A stretch of DNA of 64,000 nucleotides from Amycolatopsis keratiniphila subsp. keratiniphila (GCF_001620365.2 NZ_LQMT02000036.1:148517-212516); one strand, 5' to 3'; positions 1-8,869 are shown, numbered from the stretch's first letter. Translations and numbers: made by a program. The notes: generated by a model from the letters alone, not told the origin.

Positions 1-1192
1 GATGGTCGGGATCGTCGACCGCGATCGAGTAGCTCTCCGCCTGGCTCACGCTCACCCACTGCCAGGCGCCGGTCGCGGCGAGCACGGCCGCGAGCGTCGC
101 GGCACCGAACCGGTAGGCGCCCCAACGGTTCCCGGCCCCGATCGCGGACACCCGGACCGGCTTCTCGACCAGGTGATGGGTCAGCACGGCGAGGACGAAC
201 GCCAGCGCGATGATCACCGCGCCCCCGCGCAGGCCGACCTCTTCCCGGTCACGCGCGACGAGGTAGAAGACCAGGACCGGCCAGTGCCAGAGGTAGAGCG
301 CGTAACTGAGGTCGCCCAGGTACTTCAGCGGGCGGCTGCCGAGGAAACGGTCGGCGCCGGCTTTGAACCCGGTGTCGCCCGCGAGGATCACCAGGGCGGC
401 CGAAAGCGTCGGCCATAGCGCGAGATAGCCGGGAAAGACCGTCCCGACCTGGAGCACCAGCCCGCAGGCAACGAGCCCCGCGACCCCGGCCCAGCCGAAC
501 ACGACCCGCGCCGGCCGCGCCACCTGGATCCGGTCGACGAGCAAGGCGAGCAGGCCACCGAGCGCGAATTCCCACACCCGCGTCAGCGAATCGAAGTACG
601 CCAGCGGCTGATCGACGGCGGTCAGCCACACCGAGTACGCGAGCGAGGCCGCGAACACCACGCCGAGCACGCCGGTGAGCATCGGGCCGACGTTGCGCTT
701 AGCTCGCTTGGCGATCAGGAGCACCGATCCGACCAGCAGCGGCCAGACGACGTAGAACTGCCCCTGGATCGACAACGACCAGAAATGCTGGACGACGCTC
801 GCCGAATTGTGCTGCGCGAAGTAGTCGGCGGAATCCGCCGCCAGCTGCCAATTCTCCAGGTACAGCGCGGAGGCGACGACCTCCTTGATCGTCTGGAACC
901 AGCGGTTCTGCGGCAGCAGCACCATGCTCACCGCGACCACCAGCAGCAGCACGGTGAGCGCGGCCGGGAACAGCCGCTTGATCATCCGGCCCCACATCGG
1001 CCGGTACTCGATCTTCCCCCGCGACGCCGCCCGGTAGAGCTGACCGGTGACGAGGAACCCGGAAATCAGGAAGAACGCGTCGACGCCGCCGGAGATCCGG
1101 CCGAGCCACACGTGGTAGACGACCACCAGCACACACGCGAGCGCCCGCAGTCCCTGGATTTCCGGGCGGAACCGCCGCTCCGTCTCCCGCAC
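1..1192 (-). CDS. Acyltransferase 3 family membrane protein (OafA/YrhL-like), partial
   Basis: The reading frame is open to the left edge, so the C-terminus is missing and about 397 residues are visible. The N-terminus carries the family signature FRPEIQGLRALACVL, then YHVW (family His), then GVDAFFLISGFL, followed by repeated hydrophobic helices (for example LTVLLLVVAVSMVLL and ALYLWHWPVLVFYLV). The LWHWP motif is typical of this family. These integral membrane enzymes O-acylate cell-surface glycans or secondary metabolites; the substrate cannot be told here. GTG at 1192 is the only usable start before an in-frame TAG at 1235-1237. A purine/GGTGG-rich stretch precedes it, but there is no strong Shine-Dalgarno. 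It stands alone behind a repeat-rich region. Confidence 0.85.
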   Translation of the reverse strand, partial: MRETERRFRPEIQGLRALACVLVVVYHVWLGRISGGVDAFFLISGFLVTGQLYRAASRGKIEYRPMWGRMIKRLFPAALTVLLLVVAVSMVLLPQNRWFQTIKEVVASALYLENWQLAADSADYFAQHNSASVVQHFWSLSIQGQFYVVWPLLVGSVLLIAKRAKRNVGPMLTGVLGVVFAASLAYSVWLTAVDQPLAYFDSLTRVWEFALGGLLALLVDRIQVARPARVVFGWAGVAGLVACGLVLQVGTVFPGYLALWPTLSAALVILAGDTGFKAGADRFLGSRPLKYLGDLSYALYLWHWPVLVFYLVARDREEVGLRGGAVIIALAFVLAVLTHHLVEKPVRVSAIGAGNRWGAYRFGAATLAAVLAATGAWQWVSVSQAESYSIAVDDPDH

Positions 1193-1288
1193 ACAACCAC
1201 CACCATGATCACCTGCCGCCGACGGGCCGGGACCCTACGGCAGGAAGCTGTGAGCAAGCTATGCCCCCTCGGGTGTGGTGAGGACGGT

Positions 1289-1634
1289 TAGAGCCAAACG
1301 TGTCCTGGATACCTACTTGGAGGTCTCGCGTGACTGGATGGACGACACACGTGATCAGGCGGACGACACGCGTGTCTGGACGGACGACTCGCGGCGAAGG
1401 CTTCGCCACGGCCGTGTCGTCCATCTGATCACACGTGTCGTCCGTTCAATCACGCGAAACCGCCGTTCGGCACAGGTGGTCGGGAGTGGCGATCCGGGTC
1501 AGAGCCAAGGCGGGACTCGCGTGATCAGGGACGTAACTCGCGTGCTTGGACGCCGCACTCACGTGTTCCGCCCCTAAGCACGCAAGATCCGCCTTCAATC
1601 ACGCGAAATCCGGCTTCGATCACGTGAGTGCGGC
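1289..1634. repeat. Dispersed repeat element, copy A, with nested inverted repeats
   Basis: This non-coding stretch between the acyltransferase start and the DinB stop is full of variants of CGTGTCGTCC / GGACGACACG and GTGATCA / TGATCAC arranged as inverted repeats. The part at about 1289-1505 aligns by eye along its whole length with 17690-17925 (copy B), including shared flanks (AGAGCCAA, GGTCTCGCGTGACTGG, CACGCGAA, CCGCCGTTCGG). A separate perfect 14-bp inverted repeat, GCCGCACTCACGTG, lies at 1552-1565 with its partner at 1621-1634. I see no coding potential beyond GC-driven open frames. It sits just downstream of the minus-strand DinB gene, so a role in transcription termination is possible. 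Confidence 0.7.
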
Positions 1635-1643
1635 GCCCGAGGG

Positions 1644-2207
1644 TCAGGTCGACTTCTGGCCGTCGATGCTTTCCCGCAGGATGTCGGCGTGCCCCGCGTG
1701 CTGCGCGGTCTCGGCGATGACGTGCGCCAGCACCCGGCGCACGCTGCGCACCGCGCCCGGCGGGTTCCAGGGCGCCTCCGGCAGCGGATGCGTCGCGGAA
1801 AGGTCCGGGATCGACGAGACGATCTCCTTCGTCCGCGCGGCCACCTCTTCGTAGCGTGCGAGGATCCCCGCGAGGGTGTCGCCGGGCAGCATCCTGAAGT
1901 TGTTCTGGTGGTCGATCGCCCACTGCGGGAACTCGCGGGCGGTCCCGGCGCCGATGTCGGCCCAGGTGACGCCTTCCGGCAGGTCGTAGGTCATCGCGGA
2001 CGGGCCCTCGACCACGAAACGCAGCCACATCTCCTCGATCGAGGCGACGTGTTTGATCAGCCCGCCGAGGCTCAGCTCGCTGACCGTCGGACGCTCGTCG
2101 AGCTGCTCGTCCGTCAGTCCTTGCACGGTGGTGGTCAGCGTGGCGCGGACGGTGTCGAGGGCTTCGAGCAGGTCGGCGCGCTCGGCGTCGAGGATGGTGG
2201 CGGTCAT
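1644..2207 (-). CDS. DinB family protein (DUF664-like)
   Basis: This is a 187-residue four-helix DinB-superfamily protein. It starts MTATILDAERADLLEALD and carries the typical metal-site region LIKHVASIEEMWLRF (first His) and HVIAETAQHAGHADILRE (His-rich C-terminal helix). Family members are metal-binding, often thiol-dependent transferases or isomerases; the substrate is unknown. ATG at 2207 is preferred over an upstream in-frame start because GGAGG lies about six bases before it. It is transcribed divergently from the WYL regulator at 2291. Such DinB/WYL pairs are common in actinomycetes and suggest local regulation. Confidence 0.85.
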   Translation of the reverse strand: MTATILDAERADLLEALDTVRATLTTTVQGLTDEQLDERPTVSELSLGGLIKHVASIEEMWLRFVVEGPSAMTYDLPEGVTWADIGAGTAREFPQWAIDHQNNFRMLPGDTLAGILARYEEVAARTKEIVSSIPDLSATHPLPEAPWNPPGAVRSVRRVLAHVIAETAQHAGHADILRESIDGQKST

Positions 2208-2290
2208 CGGGCCCTCCGTGTTGTCGTTTTCTGGCACGACACGACTCTCGCAGGGGTAGAGGACAGGTTGTGGCCGCTACTGGAGGCATG

Positions 2291-3247
2291 ATGGAAAACA
2301 TGCCGAAGACCTCCGCGCGACTGCTGTCGATGCTCTCGTTGCTGCAGGCCCGCCGCGACTGGCCGGGAGCGCTGCTGGCCGAGCGGCTGGACATCAGCCC
2401 GCGCACCGTGCGGCGCGACGTCGACAGGCTTCGCGAGCTCGGCTACCCCATCGCGACCATCAAGGGGCCCGACGGCGGGTATCGGCTCGACGCCGGGTCC
2501 GAGCTGCCGCCGCTGCTGTTCGACGACGATCAGGCGGTCGCGCTGGCCATCGCGCTCCAAATCGCCACCACCAGCGGCGCGGGGATCGAGGAGGCGGCGA
2601 TGCGGGCGCTGCACACCGTCCGCCAGGTGATGCCCTCCCGGCTGCGGCGCCGGATCGACACGGTGCGGGTCACCGCCGTCGAATCGCCCGCGAGCCGGTC
2701 GGAGCCCCGCATCGACGGCGACGTCCTGCTCGCGCTCGGCGCGGCGGTGCACGCCCGCGAGGTCCTGCGGTTCGACTACGCGGACGCGCGGCGCCGGGCC
2801 GAACCGCATCACCTCGTCACCTGGCACGGCCGCTGGTACCTCGTCGCCTGGGATCTGGATCGCGCGGATTGGCGCACCTTCCGGGCCGACCGGATCTCTC
2901 CGCGCACCCCGACCGGCCCACGGTTCACACCACGCGAACTGCCGGTCCCCGACGTCGCCACCTTCGTCGCGAGCCGGTTCCGTGGCGCGTCCGAGTCCGG
3001 CGAATGGCCGTGCCGCGGGGAAGTCGTCCTCGATCTCCCGGCGGCCACGGTGTCCCACTACGTCCGCGACGGTGTCGTGGAGGAACTCGGGCCGGATCGG
3101 TGCCGTCTGGTGCTGGGGTCGTGGTCGTGGGCCGGGCTCGCGGCGAGTATCGGCCGGTTCGACGCCGACATCGAGGTCGTCGGGCCTCCCGAACTCCGGG
3201 AGGCCTTCGCCGTGCTGGCCCGCCGTTACGCGAAGGCCGCCCGCTGA
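2291..3247 (+). CDS. YafY/WYL-domain transcriptional regulator
   Basis: The N-terminus has a DeoR/HTH_11 winged helix (residues about 5-60, with RTVRRDVDRLRELGYPI). A WYL domain follows (about 140-230), containing HLVTWHGRWYLVAWD, and then a WCX-type C-terminal extension. WYL domains sense ligands, often nucleotides or nucleic acids. A GGAGG at 2282-2286 serves ATGs at 2288 and 2291; the ATG at 2300 is an alternative start. It is divergent from the DinB gene with an approximately 80-bp shared promoter region, so it probably controls that gene. It is about 318 aa, normal for the family. Confidence 0.87.
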   Translation: MENMPKTSARLLSMLSLLQARRDWPGALLAERLDISPRTVRRDVDRLRELGYPIATIKGPDGGYRLDAGSELPPLLFDDDQAVALAIALQIATTSGAGIEEAAMRALHTVRQVMPSRLRRRIDTVRVTAVESPASRSEPRIDGDVLLALGAAVHAREVLRFDYADARRRAEPHHLVTWHGRWYLVAWDLDRADWRTFRADRISPRTPTGPRFTPRELPVPDVATFVASRFRGASESGEWPCRGEVVLDLPAATVSHYVRDGVVEELGPDRCRLVLGSWSWAGLAASIGRFDADIEVVGPPELREAFAVLARRYAKAAR

Positions 3248-3333
3248 ACACGGGTACGACGCCGGGAACCGCCCAGGGTCTGGAGGCGGTGCCCGACGCC
3301 GTCGACCGCCCGTGGTCCGGGGGCGGCGCCCTC

Positions 3334-3363
3334 CGGTGCCGGCCCGCCCGGGGTCCGGCACCG
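3334..3363. terminator. Hairpin between convergent genes
   Basis: CGGTGCCGG at 3334-3342 pairs perfectly with CCGGCACCG at 3355-3363 across a 12-nt loop. It lies between the stop of the WYL regulator and the stop of the flavin monooxygenase, so it can serve as a bidirectional terminator. No long T-run follows, as is common at high GC. Confidence 0.5.
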
Positions 3364-3377
3364 AAGCCTCTGGGCCG

Positions 3378-5195
3378 TCACGACTTGTGGTGCACCTCCT
3401 GGAGCCCGTACACCGGCGTCGGGATGCCCTCGTAACGCGCTTTCAGTTGCAGCGCCAGGTAAAGCGAGTAGTGCCGCGACTGGTGCAGGTTCCCGCCGTG
3501 GAACCACAGGCCTTCCTTCTGCGTGGGTTTCCACATGTTGCGCTGCTCCCCCTCCCACGGCCCGGGGTCCTTCGTCGTCCCGGAGCCCAGGCCCCAGCAT
3601 TTGCCGACGAGGTCCGCGGTCTCCTGTCCGACCAGGTCCGCGACCCAGCCGTTCATCGAGCCGTAGCCGGTGGCGTAGACGACGAGGTCCGCCTCCAGCT
3701 CAGTGCCGTCGGACAACACCACCGCGTCGCGGGTCAGATGGTCGACCTGGCCGTGGGCCAGCTTGATCTTCCCGTCGGCGACCAGTTCCGACGCGCCGAC
3801 GTCGATGTAGTAGCCGGAGCCGCGCCGCAGGTACTTCAGGAACAGACCGGATCCGTCGTCGCCCCAGTCGTGCTGGAACCCGGCCGCCTCCAGCCGGGCG
3901 TAGAAGTCCTTGTCCCGCTCACGGATCGCGTCGTACACCGGGATCTGGAACTGCGGCATGATCCGGTACGGGATCGACGCGAAGATCATGTCCGCCTTGT
4001 CGGTGGTGATCCCCGAGCGCACCGCGCGTTCCGAATACAGGTCGCCGAGTCCCAGGTCCATCAGCGAATCCGACTTCACCACATGCGTCGACGACCGCTG
4101 CACCATGGTGACGTCGGCGCCGTGCTCCCACAGCGCCGCGCAGATGTCGTGCGCGGAGTTGTTGGAGCCGACCACGACCGCCTTCTTGCCGGCGTAGGAA
4201 TCCGGGCCCGGGTGCTGGGACGAATGGTGCTGATCGCCCTCGAAGTCGTCCATTCCCGGGAACGACGGGAGATTCGGCTTGCCGGACATCCCGGTCGCGA
4301 ACACGACGTGCCGCGGAGTGAGCACCAGTTCCTCGCCCTCGCGGACGACGGTCACCAGCCACTGCCGCGCTTCCTCGTCCCAGGACGCCGAGGTGACCTC
4401 GGTGCTCGTCCAGTACGGCACCTCCATGAGCCGCGTGTACATCTCGAGCCAGTCGGCGATCTTGTCCTTGGGCGCGAACACCGGCCAGTTGTCCGGGAAC
4501 GGCAGATAGGGCAGGTGGTCGTACCAGACCGGGTCGTGCAGGCAGAGGTTCTTGTAGCGCTTGCGCCACGAGTCGCCGGGCCGCTGGTTGCGTTCCAGGA
4601 CGAGCGTGGGTACGTCGAGCTGCCGCAGCCTGGCGCCGAGCGCGATGCCGCCCTGGCCGCCGCCGATGACGACGACGTACGGCTGCTGCTCGTAGCCGAG
4701 CCGGGTCTGTTCCTCCTCGCGCTTCTCCGCCCACGACTTCCGGCCGCGGACGACGCCGTGCTCGACACCCTTCGGCCGCTGTTCGTTGCGACGTTCCTCG
4801 AAACCTTTGAGCTCACGCAGACTGGTCAGCAGGGTCCAGGCGCCTTCGTCCTTCAGCCTCAAGTGGCCCTTCGCGCGGCCGGTCGCGGTCTCGAATTCCA
4901 GCCACGCTTCGGTCACGCCATCGGCTTCGGTCGGCGTCTCGGTCGTGCGGAACCCGGAGGGGTCGATCCGGTCGAGGCAGTCGCCGAGCATCCCGGCCAC
5001 CTCGTCGCGACCTTCGACCGTCTTGATCGTCCACGTGAAGGCGACCAGGTCACGCCAATAACTGTCGACGGCGAAAAGCGCCGCGGCGGCTTCGACGTCG
5101 CGAGCGGCGAGGGCCGATTCGAATCGGCTCAGCCAAGCGTCCACCCGAGCCTGCGGCGAGCTCGTCGCCTCGATCCGGTCCACCGTCTGTGTCAT
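3378..5195 (-). CDS. NTF2-like/flavin-containing monooxygenase fusion
   Basis: This is a 605-aa protein. The N-terminal part (about 15-140) is an NTF2/SnoaL-like alpha+beta domain. A charged linker leads to a FAD-binding Rossmann motif, VVVIGGGQGG (residues 174-183). A loose FMO-type signature, FEGDQHHSSQH (318-328), and a second nucleotide site, GSNNSAHD (343-350), follow, with ATGY near the C-terminus. It should oxygenate a small organic substrate using FAD and NADPH. ATG at 5195 follows AGGAG by a short spacer; the open frame extends far upstream but only as GC-driven antisense to the divergent regulator. That GAF regulator starts at 5353 and probably controls it, as in AcoR-type pairs. 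Confidence 0.85.
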   Translation of the reverse strand: MTQTVDRIEATSSPQARVDAWLSRFESALAARDVEAAAALFAVDSYWRDLVAFTWTIKTVEGRDEVAGMLGDCLDRIDPSGFRTTETPTEADGVTEAWLEFETATGRAKGHLRLKDEGAWTLLTSLRELKGFEERRNEQRPKGVEHGVVRGRKSWAEKREEEQTRLGYEQQPYVVVIGGGQGGIALGARLRQLDVPTLVLERNQRPGDSWRKRYKNLCLHDPVWYDHLPYLPFPDNWPVFAPKDKIADWLEMYTRLMEVPYWTSTEVTSASWDEEARQWLVTVVREGEELVLTPRHVVFATGMSGKPNLPSFPGMDDFEGDQHHSSQHPGPDSYAGKKAVVVGSNNSAHDICAALWEHGADVTMVQRSSTHVVKSDSLMDLGLGDLYSERAVRSGITTDKADMIFASIPYRIMPQFQIPVYDAIRERDKDFYARLEAAGFQHDWGDDGSGLFLKYLRRGSGYYIDVGASELVADGKIKLAHGQVDHLTRDAVVLSDGTELEADLVVYATGYGSMNGWVADLVGQETADLVGKCWGLGSGTTKDPGPWEGEQRNMWKPTQKEGLWFHGGNLHQSRHYSLYLALQLKARYEGIPTPVYGLQEVHHKS

Positions 5196-5352
5196 GGCCA
5201 CTCCTGAACTTCGGCGTTCGGCTGTTACCCCGATCACACGCCGCGGGCGGGTGGAGCGGCAAGGGTTGCAGCGAGTTGCAGCGCGGCTCCATGGCGCGTC
5301 CCGTCCACCGGTCCTATGCTGGTCAGTCGACGCGATGGTGCGGAGGTGGCCC

Positions 5353-6555
5353 GTGGTCGTGCACAGCTCGGTTCCGCCAGGCGCCGACCTGCCGATGCAC
5401 GCCCGCGACCTGATCCGCATGCACGAAGCCGTGATCGGCGGCGGCCGTCCCCGGGTCCGGCCCCGGCCGTTGGTGTCGCGTTCCTGGTCGCGGATGCTGA
5501 GCCTGGGGCTCGCCGCCGACGGGGTGAACACCCGGGATTCGGTGCCGCTCGACGAGGTCACCCGCCGCCGGCGCGCCTCCCCGCTGCGGTTGGTGGTGGA
5601 AGACCTCGGGCAGGTGGTCGGCGCGACGGCCGACACCGCGAACATGCTGCTCGTGGTGACCGACGCCGACGGCATCATCCTCTGGCGCGTGGGTTCGCCC
5701 GCCGTGCGACGCCGGGCCGACACCCTCGGCTTCACCGAAGGCGCCGTCTGGACCGAGACGAGGGTCGGCACCAACGCGATCGGCACCGCGCTCGCCGAGG
5801 CGGCTCCGGTGGAACTGCTCGCCGGGGAGCATTTCGAACAGGGCCAGCATCCCTGGTACTGCACCGCGTCCCCGGTGCACGATCCGCGCACCGGCGAACT
5901 GCTCGGCGTGATCGACGTCAGCGGTCCCGCACTGACCTTGCACCCGGCGATCGGCGCGCTCGTGGAGACCGGGCGGCGGCTGGTCGAATCCGAACTCTGG
6001 CGGCACCACCAGCAGGGTCTCGACCGGTTGCGCCGCACCGCCGAACCGGTGGTGACCGGCGTGGGCGGCCCGGTCCTGCTGGTGGACGACGACGGCTGGG
6101 TGGCCCACTCCGCCGGGGTCGCCTCCGGCGCGCGGATCGCCGCGCCGTCGGAAGGACAGATCCTCGCCGTGCCCGGGCTCGGCGCCTGCCTGCCCGAACG
6201 GCTGGCCGAAGGCTGGCTCGTCCGTCCCGCCGACACCGCGCGCCGGGTCCGGCTGGATCTCGAACTCGGGCACGCGCCGATGCTGCGGATGGCGTCGGGC
6301 GACGTCGGCTGGGTCCGCACCGTGACACCCCGGCACGCGGAGATCCTGGTGCACCTCAACACGGCAGGCCTGGCCGGGCTTTCGGCCGAGGCGCTCAGCA
6401 GGGCGCTCTACGGCGACGCCGAGCATCTCGTCACCGTCCGCGCCGAGGTCTCCCGGCTGCGACGGCTGCTGGGGGCCATTGTGGACACCCGGCCGTACCG
6501 GCTCGCGACGGGCGTCACCCTGACCGTCCATAAAGGACTCGAAGTCGGCGGCTGA
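5353..6555 (+). CDS. GAF-domain transcriptional regulator of AcoR type without AAA+ domain
   Basis: The protein is 400 aa. It contains the GAF sensor signature of acetoin/glycerol-type activators: TETRVGTNAIGTALAEA, then YCTASPVHDPRTGELLGVIDV. Unlike full AcoR/NtrC-type activators it has no sigma-54-interacting AAA+ domain (no GAFTGA or Walker motifs). Instead it ends in a short region with RHAEILVHLN and a putative winged helix (about 330-395). This shortened architecture is known in actinomycetes, which lack sigma-54. GTG at 5353 is chosen because GGAGG at 5342-5346 precedes it by six bases; an ATG at 5335 is possible. It is divergent from, and likely regulates, the monooxygenase. Confidence 0.8.
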   Translation: MVVHSSVPPGADLPMHARDLIRMHEAVIGGGRPRVRPRPLVSRSWSRMLSLGLAADGVNTRDSVPLDEVTRRRRASPLRLVVEDLGQVVGATADTANMLLVVTDADGIILWRVGSPAVRRRADTLGFTEGAVWTETRVGTNAIGTALAEAAPVELLAGEHFEQGQHPWYCTASPVHDPRTGELLGVIDVSGPALTLHPAIGALVETGRRLVESELWRHHQQGLDRLRRTAEPVVTGVGGPVLLVDDDGWVAHSAGVASGARIAAPSEGQILAVPGLGACLPERLAEGWLVRPADTARRVRLDLELGHAPMLRMASGDVGWVRTVTPRHAEILVHLNTAGLAGLSAEALSRALYGDAEHLVTVRAEVSRLRRLLGAIVDTRPYRLATGVTLTVHKGLEVGG

Positions 6556-6599
6556 ACCACGCCCGGTTGCCGGACGATCGGTCCGGGTACTCCGGGCGC

Positions 6600-7844
6600 A
6601 TGGAGATCTTGCTCGCCGGAGCGGGCGTTCTGGCATTGTGCGCCGCCGTGCTGCCGAACCTGCTGCACGAACGCGCGTTGTCGATGCCACTGGTCCTGTT
6701 GGTGGGCGGGCTGGTCTTCGGGCTGCTCCCCTTCGCGCACCCCTACGGCCAGGGTGTCCTCGACCCACGGTCGCAAGTGGGCACCGTCGAAGTGATCACC
6801 GAACTCGGTGTGCTGGTGTCGCTGGTCGGCGCGGGGCTGAAGTCCGACCGGCTGATCGGCTGGCGATCGTGGAGCTCGACATGGCGGCTGCTGGCGATCA
6901 CGCTGCCGCTTTCGGTCTGCGCGGTCGCCTTCCTCGGCTGGTGGGCGCTCGCCCTGTCCCCCGCCGCCGCGCTGCTGCTGGGCGCCGTGCTTTCCCCGAC
7001 CGACCCGGTGCTGGCGAGCGACGTCCAGGTGCCCGCGCCGCACACCGACGACGGACGGGGCTCGGACAACGAGATCCGGTTCACGCTGACCTCGGAAGCC
7101 GGGCTCAACGACGGTCTGGCCATGCCGTTCGTGTTGCTGGCCCTCGTGTGGGCAGGGACGGCGAGCACGTCGCCGGTGCCCTGGCTGCTGACCGAGGTCT
7201 TGGTCCCGCTCGCGATCGCCGTCCTGGTCGGCTTCGTCTGTGGCCGGCTGCTGTCGTGGCTGATGTTCCGCGTGCGGCACGAAAGACTGCGCCTTGGCGA
7301 ATACTCCGACGGCCTGGTGGTGCTGGCCATCGCGTTCCTGCCGTTCGCGCTCTGCGAGTGGCTGGGCGGTATCGGCTTCGTCGCGGTGTTCACGGCCGCG
7401 GCGACCATCCGCGCCAGCGAACGGTCGCACGAGTACCACGGGGTGCTGCACGAATTCGGCGATCAGCTGGAACGGCTCTTCGTCGCGCTGGCCCTGCTCG
7501 GTCTCGGCGTCGCGCTGGGCGACGGGCTGCTGGCGGGTCTGACACTCGCCGAAATCCTGGTGGCGGTCGCGGCGGTGGTCATCGTGCGCCCGCTGTTCGG
7601 CGGGCTGGCACTGCTCGGCGGCTCCACCACCCGCCCGGCGGCGACGGCGATCGCGTTCTTCGGCATCCGCGGGATCGGCAGTCTCTACTACCTCTCCTAC
7701 GCGCTGGGGCACGGCGATTTCCCGATGGCCGACTCGTTGTGGCGGGTCACGGCGCTGACGATCGCGGTTTCGGTGCTCGTGCACGGGCTGCTGTCGGGCC
7801 CGGTGATGCGCAGGCTGGAGGACCGGGGGATGCAGAACCGCTGA
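6600..7844 (+). CDS. Cation:proton antiporter (CPA1/NhaP-like)
   Basis: This is a 414-residue membrane protein with about 12 hydrophobic segments. It carries the CPA1 hallmarks: GAVLSPTDPVLASDVQ (ion-site Thr-Asp pair) and SEAGLNDGLAMPFVLLAL (Asn-Asp motif), plus FGIRGIGSLYYLSYAL near the C-terminus. It should exchange Na+ or K+ for protons across the plasma membrane. ATG at 6600 is chosen because hydrophobic sequence begins immediately there; the Shine-Dalgarno is weak, and a TTG at 6567 is an alternative. It follows the GAF regulator by 44 bp on the same strand. A second, different antiporter lies at 21993-23186. Confidence 0.87.
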   Translation: MEILLAGAGVLALCAAVLPNLLHERALSMPLVLLVGGLVFGLLPFAHPYGQGVLDPRSQVGTVEVITELGVLVSLVGAGLKSDRLIGWRSWSSTWRLLAITLPLSVCAVAFLGWWALALSPAAALLLGAVLSPTDPVLASDVQVPAPHTDDGRGSDNEIRFTLTSEAGLNDGLAMPFVLLALVWAGTASTSPVPWLLTEVLVPLAIAVLVGFVCGRLLSWLMFRVRHERLRLGEYSDGLVVLAIAFLPFALCEWLGGIGFVAVFTAAATIRASERSHEYHGVLHEFGDQLERLFVALALLGLGVALGDGLLAGLTLAEILVAVAAVVIVRPLFGGLALLGGSTTRPAATAIAFFGIRGIGSLYYLSYALGHGDFPMADSLWRVTALTIAVSVLVHGLLSGPVMRRLEDRGMQNR

Positions 7845-7936
7845 GCGGGGCCCAAGTCCGTGAAGGCCTCCTTAAGGGAGCCAAAGCCTGAGGGGTTCGG
7901 GACGTGGAACGTCCTGGCTCCTCCAGGCTTGGATGC

Positions 7937-7983
7937 GTTGATGAAGGATTTGGGACAGTGAACGTCCCGAATCCTTCATCAAC
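7937..7983. repeat. Long hairpin, 20-bp arms
   Basis: The arm at 7937-7956 (GTTGATGAAGGATTTGGGAC) is matched by 7964-7983 with one G:T-type mismatch and a 7-nt loop. It lies between convergent genes. Confidence 0.7.
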
Positions 7984-8033
7984 AACGCCCGATCCGGTCT
8001 GGATCGGAGCGAATCCTGCTCACACACCGGTCA

Positions 8034-8090
8034 AGTCCGTGAAGGCCTCCTTGAGGGAGCCAGAGTCCCTCAAGGAGGCCTTCACGGACT
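8034..8090. repeat. Perfect 25-bp inverted repeat
   Basis: Positions 8034-8058 (beginning AGTCCGTGAAGGCCTCC) are the exact reverse complement of 8066-8090, with a 7-nt loop (GCCAGAG). This is far longer than a normal intrinsic terminator stem. A partial extra copy of one arm lies at about 7856-7880. Confidence 0.85.
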
Positions 8091-8196
8091 CGCGGCCCGC
8101 CACACACGCCCCATCGGTATCAGCAGTCACGACGGTTGCGCGTGAAGGACCCCTTCCCTCGGCTCAGCCGAGGAAACTCGACCTTCACACCTTCCC

Positions 8197-8253
8197 AGTA
8201 CGTGAAGGACCCCTTCACTGCGCTAGACGTGATGAAGGGGTCCTTCACGTACT
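8197..8253. repeat. Perfect 21-bp inverted repeat
   Basis: Positions 8197-8217 (AGTACGTGAAGGACCCC...) are the exact reverse complement of 8233-8253, with a 15-nt loop. It ends 21 bp from the SRPBCC stop at 8275, so it may terminate that minus-strand transcript and the antiporter transcript. Confidence 0.85.
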
Positions 8254-8274
8254 TCAGCTGTTCTCAGCTAACCG

Positions 8275-8784
8275 TTAGCGATGCCACTCCCGGCCTTCGA
8301 GCCGAGCCTTCACCCGCTGCAACGTGGTCGCGATGTTGGCCTGATTCGTCCCGGCGCGATCCGGCTCGCCGGTGATGAGGATGGCGAGCGGGACGAACCA
8401 CGGCGGCACCCGCAGCCAGTTCGTCACGGTGAGGCGGCTGCCGTCGCCTTCGGGGACGATGTCGTACTCCCACCGCGAAATCGGCACGAAGAACGGCGTG
8501 CGCACCCGGTAGGCGAACCTCCGTCCGGGTTCGGCCTCGACGATCTCGGCGTGGGTGACCCAGCGCCGTCGTCCGTTGCGGTTGCTGCCTGCGAACCAGT
8601 TCCCGACGCGCGCTTCGGTCGCACCGCGGATCCAGCGGGCCTTGCGCAGTTCCTCGGTGCACTCCGACATCGCGACCGGATCGCTGACGAGCCGGTACAC
8701 CTGCTCGGGGCCGGTGCCGATGGTGACCTCCCCGGTCGCGATCGGTTCGCTGTAGGTCAGGCTGTCCCTCGGCTTCGTCGCCAT
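8275..8784 (-). CDS. SRPBCC family protein (polyketide cyclase/START-like)
   Basis: This 169-aa protein has the SRPBCC pattern. A first strand (ATGEVTIGTGPEQVYRLVSDPVAMSE) precedes central strands with GNWFAGSNRNGRRRW and PGRRFAYRVRTPFFVPISRWEYDI, and the long C-terminal helix ends TLQRVKARLEGREW. These helix-grip proteins bind hydrophobic ligands; a catalytic role is not evident. ATG at 8784 is chosen because GGGAGG lies six bases upstream; the in-frame ATG at 8814 lacks one. It appears monocistronic. Confidence 0.85.
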   Translation of the reverse strand: MATKPRDSLTYSEPIATGEVTIGTGPEQVYRLVSDPVAMSECTEELRKARWIRGATEARVGNWFAGSNRNGRRRWVTHAEIVEAEPGRRFAYRVRTPFFVPISRWEYDIVPEGDGSRLTVTNWLRVPPWFVPLAILITGEPDRAGTNQANIATTLQRVKARLEGREWHR

Positions 8785-8869
8785 CGCGCCTCCCAGTCGA
8801 CTTCGCCAGCCCACCAGCAGGAGCCCTGCCGGTCAAGCCCGGCGCGGAAAGCACCGCACGGACGCGGAA

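Larger units (their letters stand above)
7850..8274. repeat. Intergenic cluster of long palindromes between convergent genes
   Basis: This non-coding 425-bp stretch lies between the antiporter stop and the SRPBCC stop. It contains at least three long hairpins, listed separately, plus unpaired half-copies: GTGAAGGCCTCCTTAAGG at about 7860 and GTGAAGGACCCCTTCCC at about 8142. All share the theme GTGAAGG-N-CC-TT, which also appears at 21945-22001. No promoter, tRNA or plausible gene is visible. Confidence 0.75.

Noticed and set aside
699..1196. A 165-residue minus-strand frame at the left edge
   Set aside because: The neighbouring frame encodes the acyltransferase with clear family motifs and is open to the window edge.
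2982..5207. A 741-residue plus-strand frame over the WYL 3' end and the monooxygenase
   Set aside because: It is low-complexity Arg/Gly/Val-rich antisense sequence spanning two well-supported genes on different frames.
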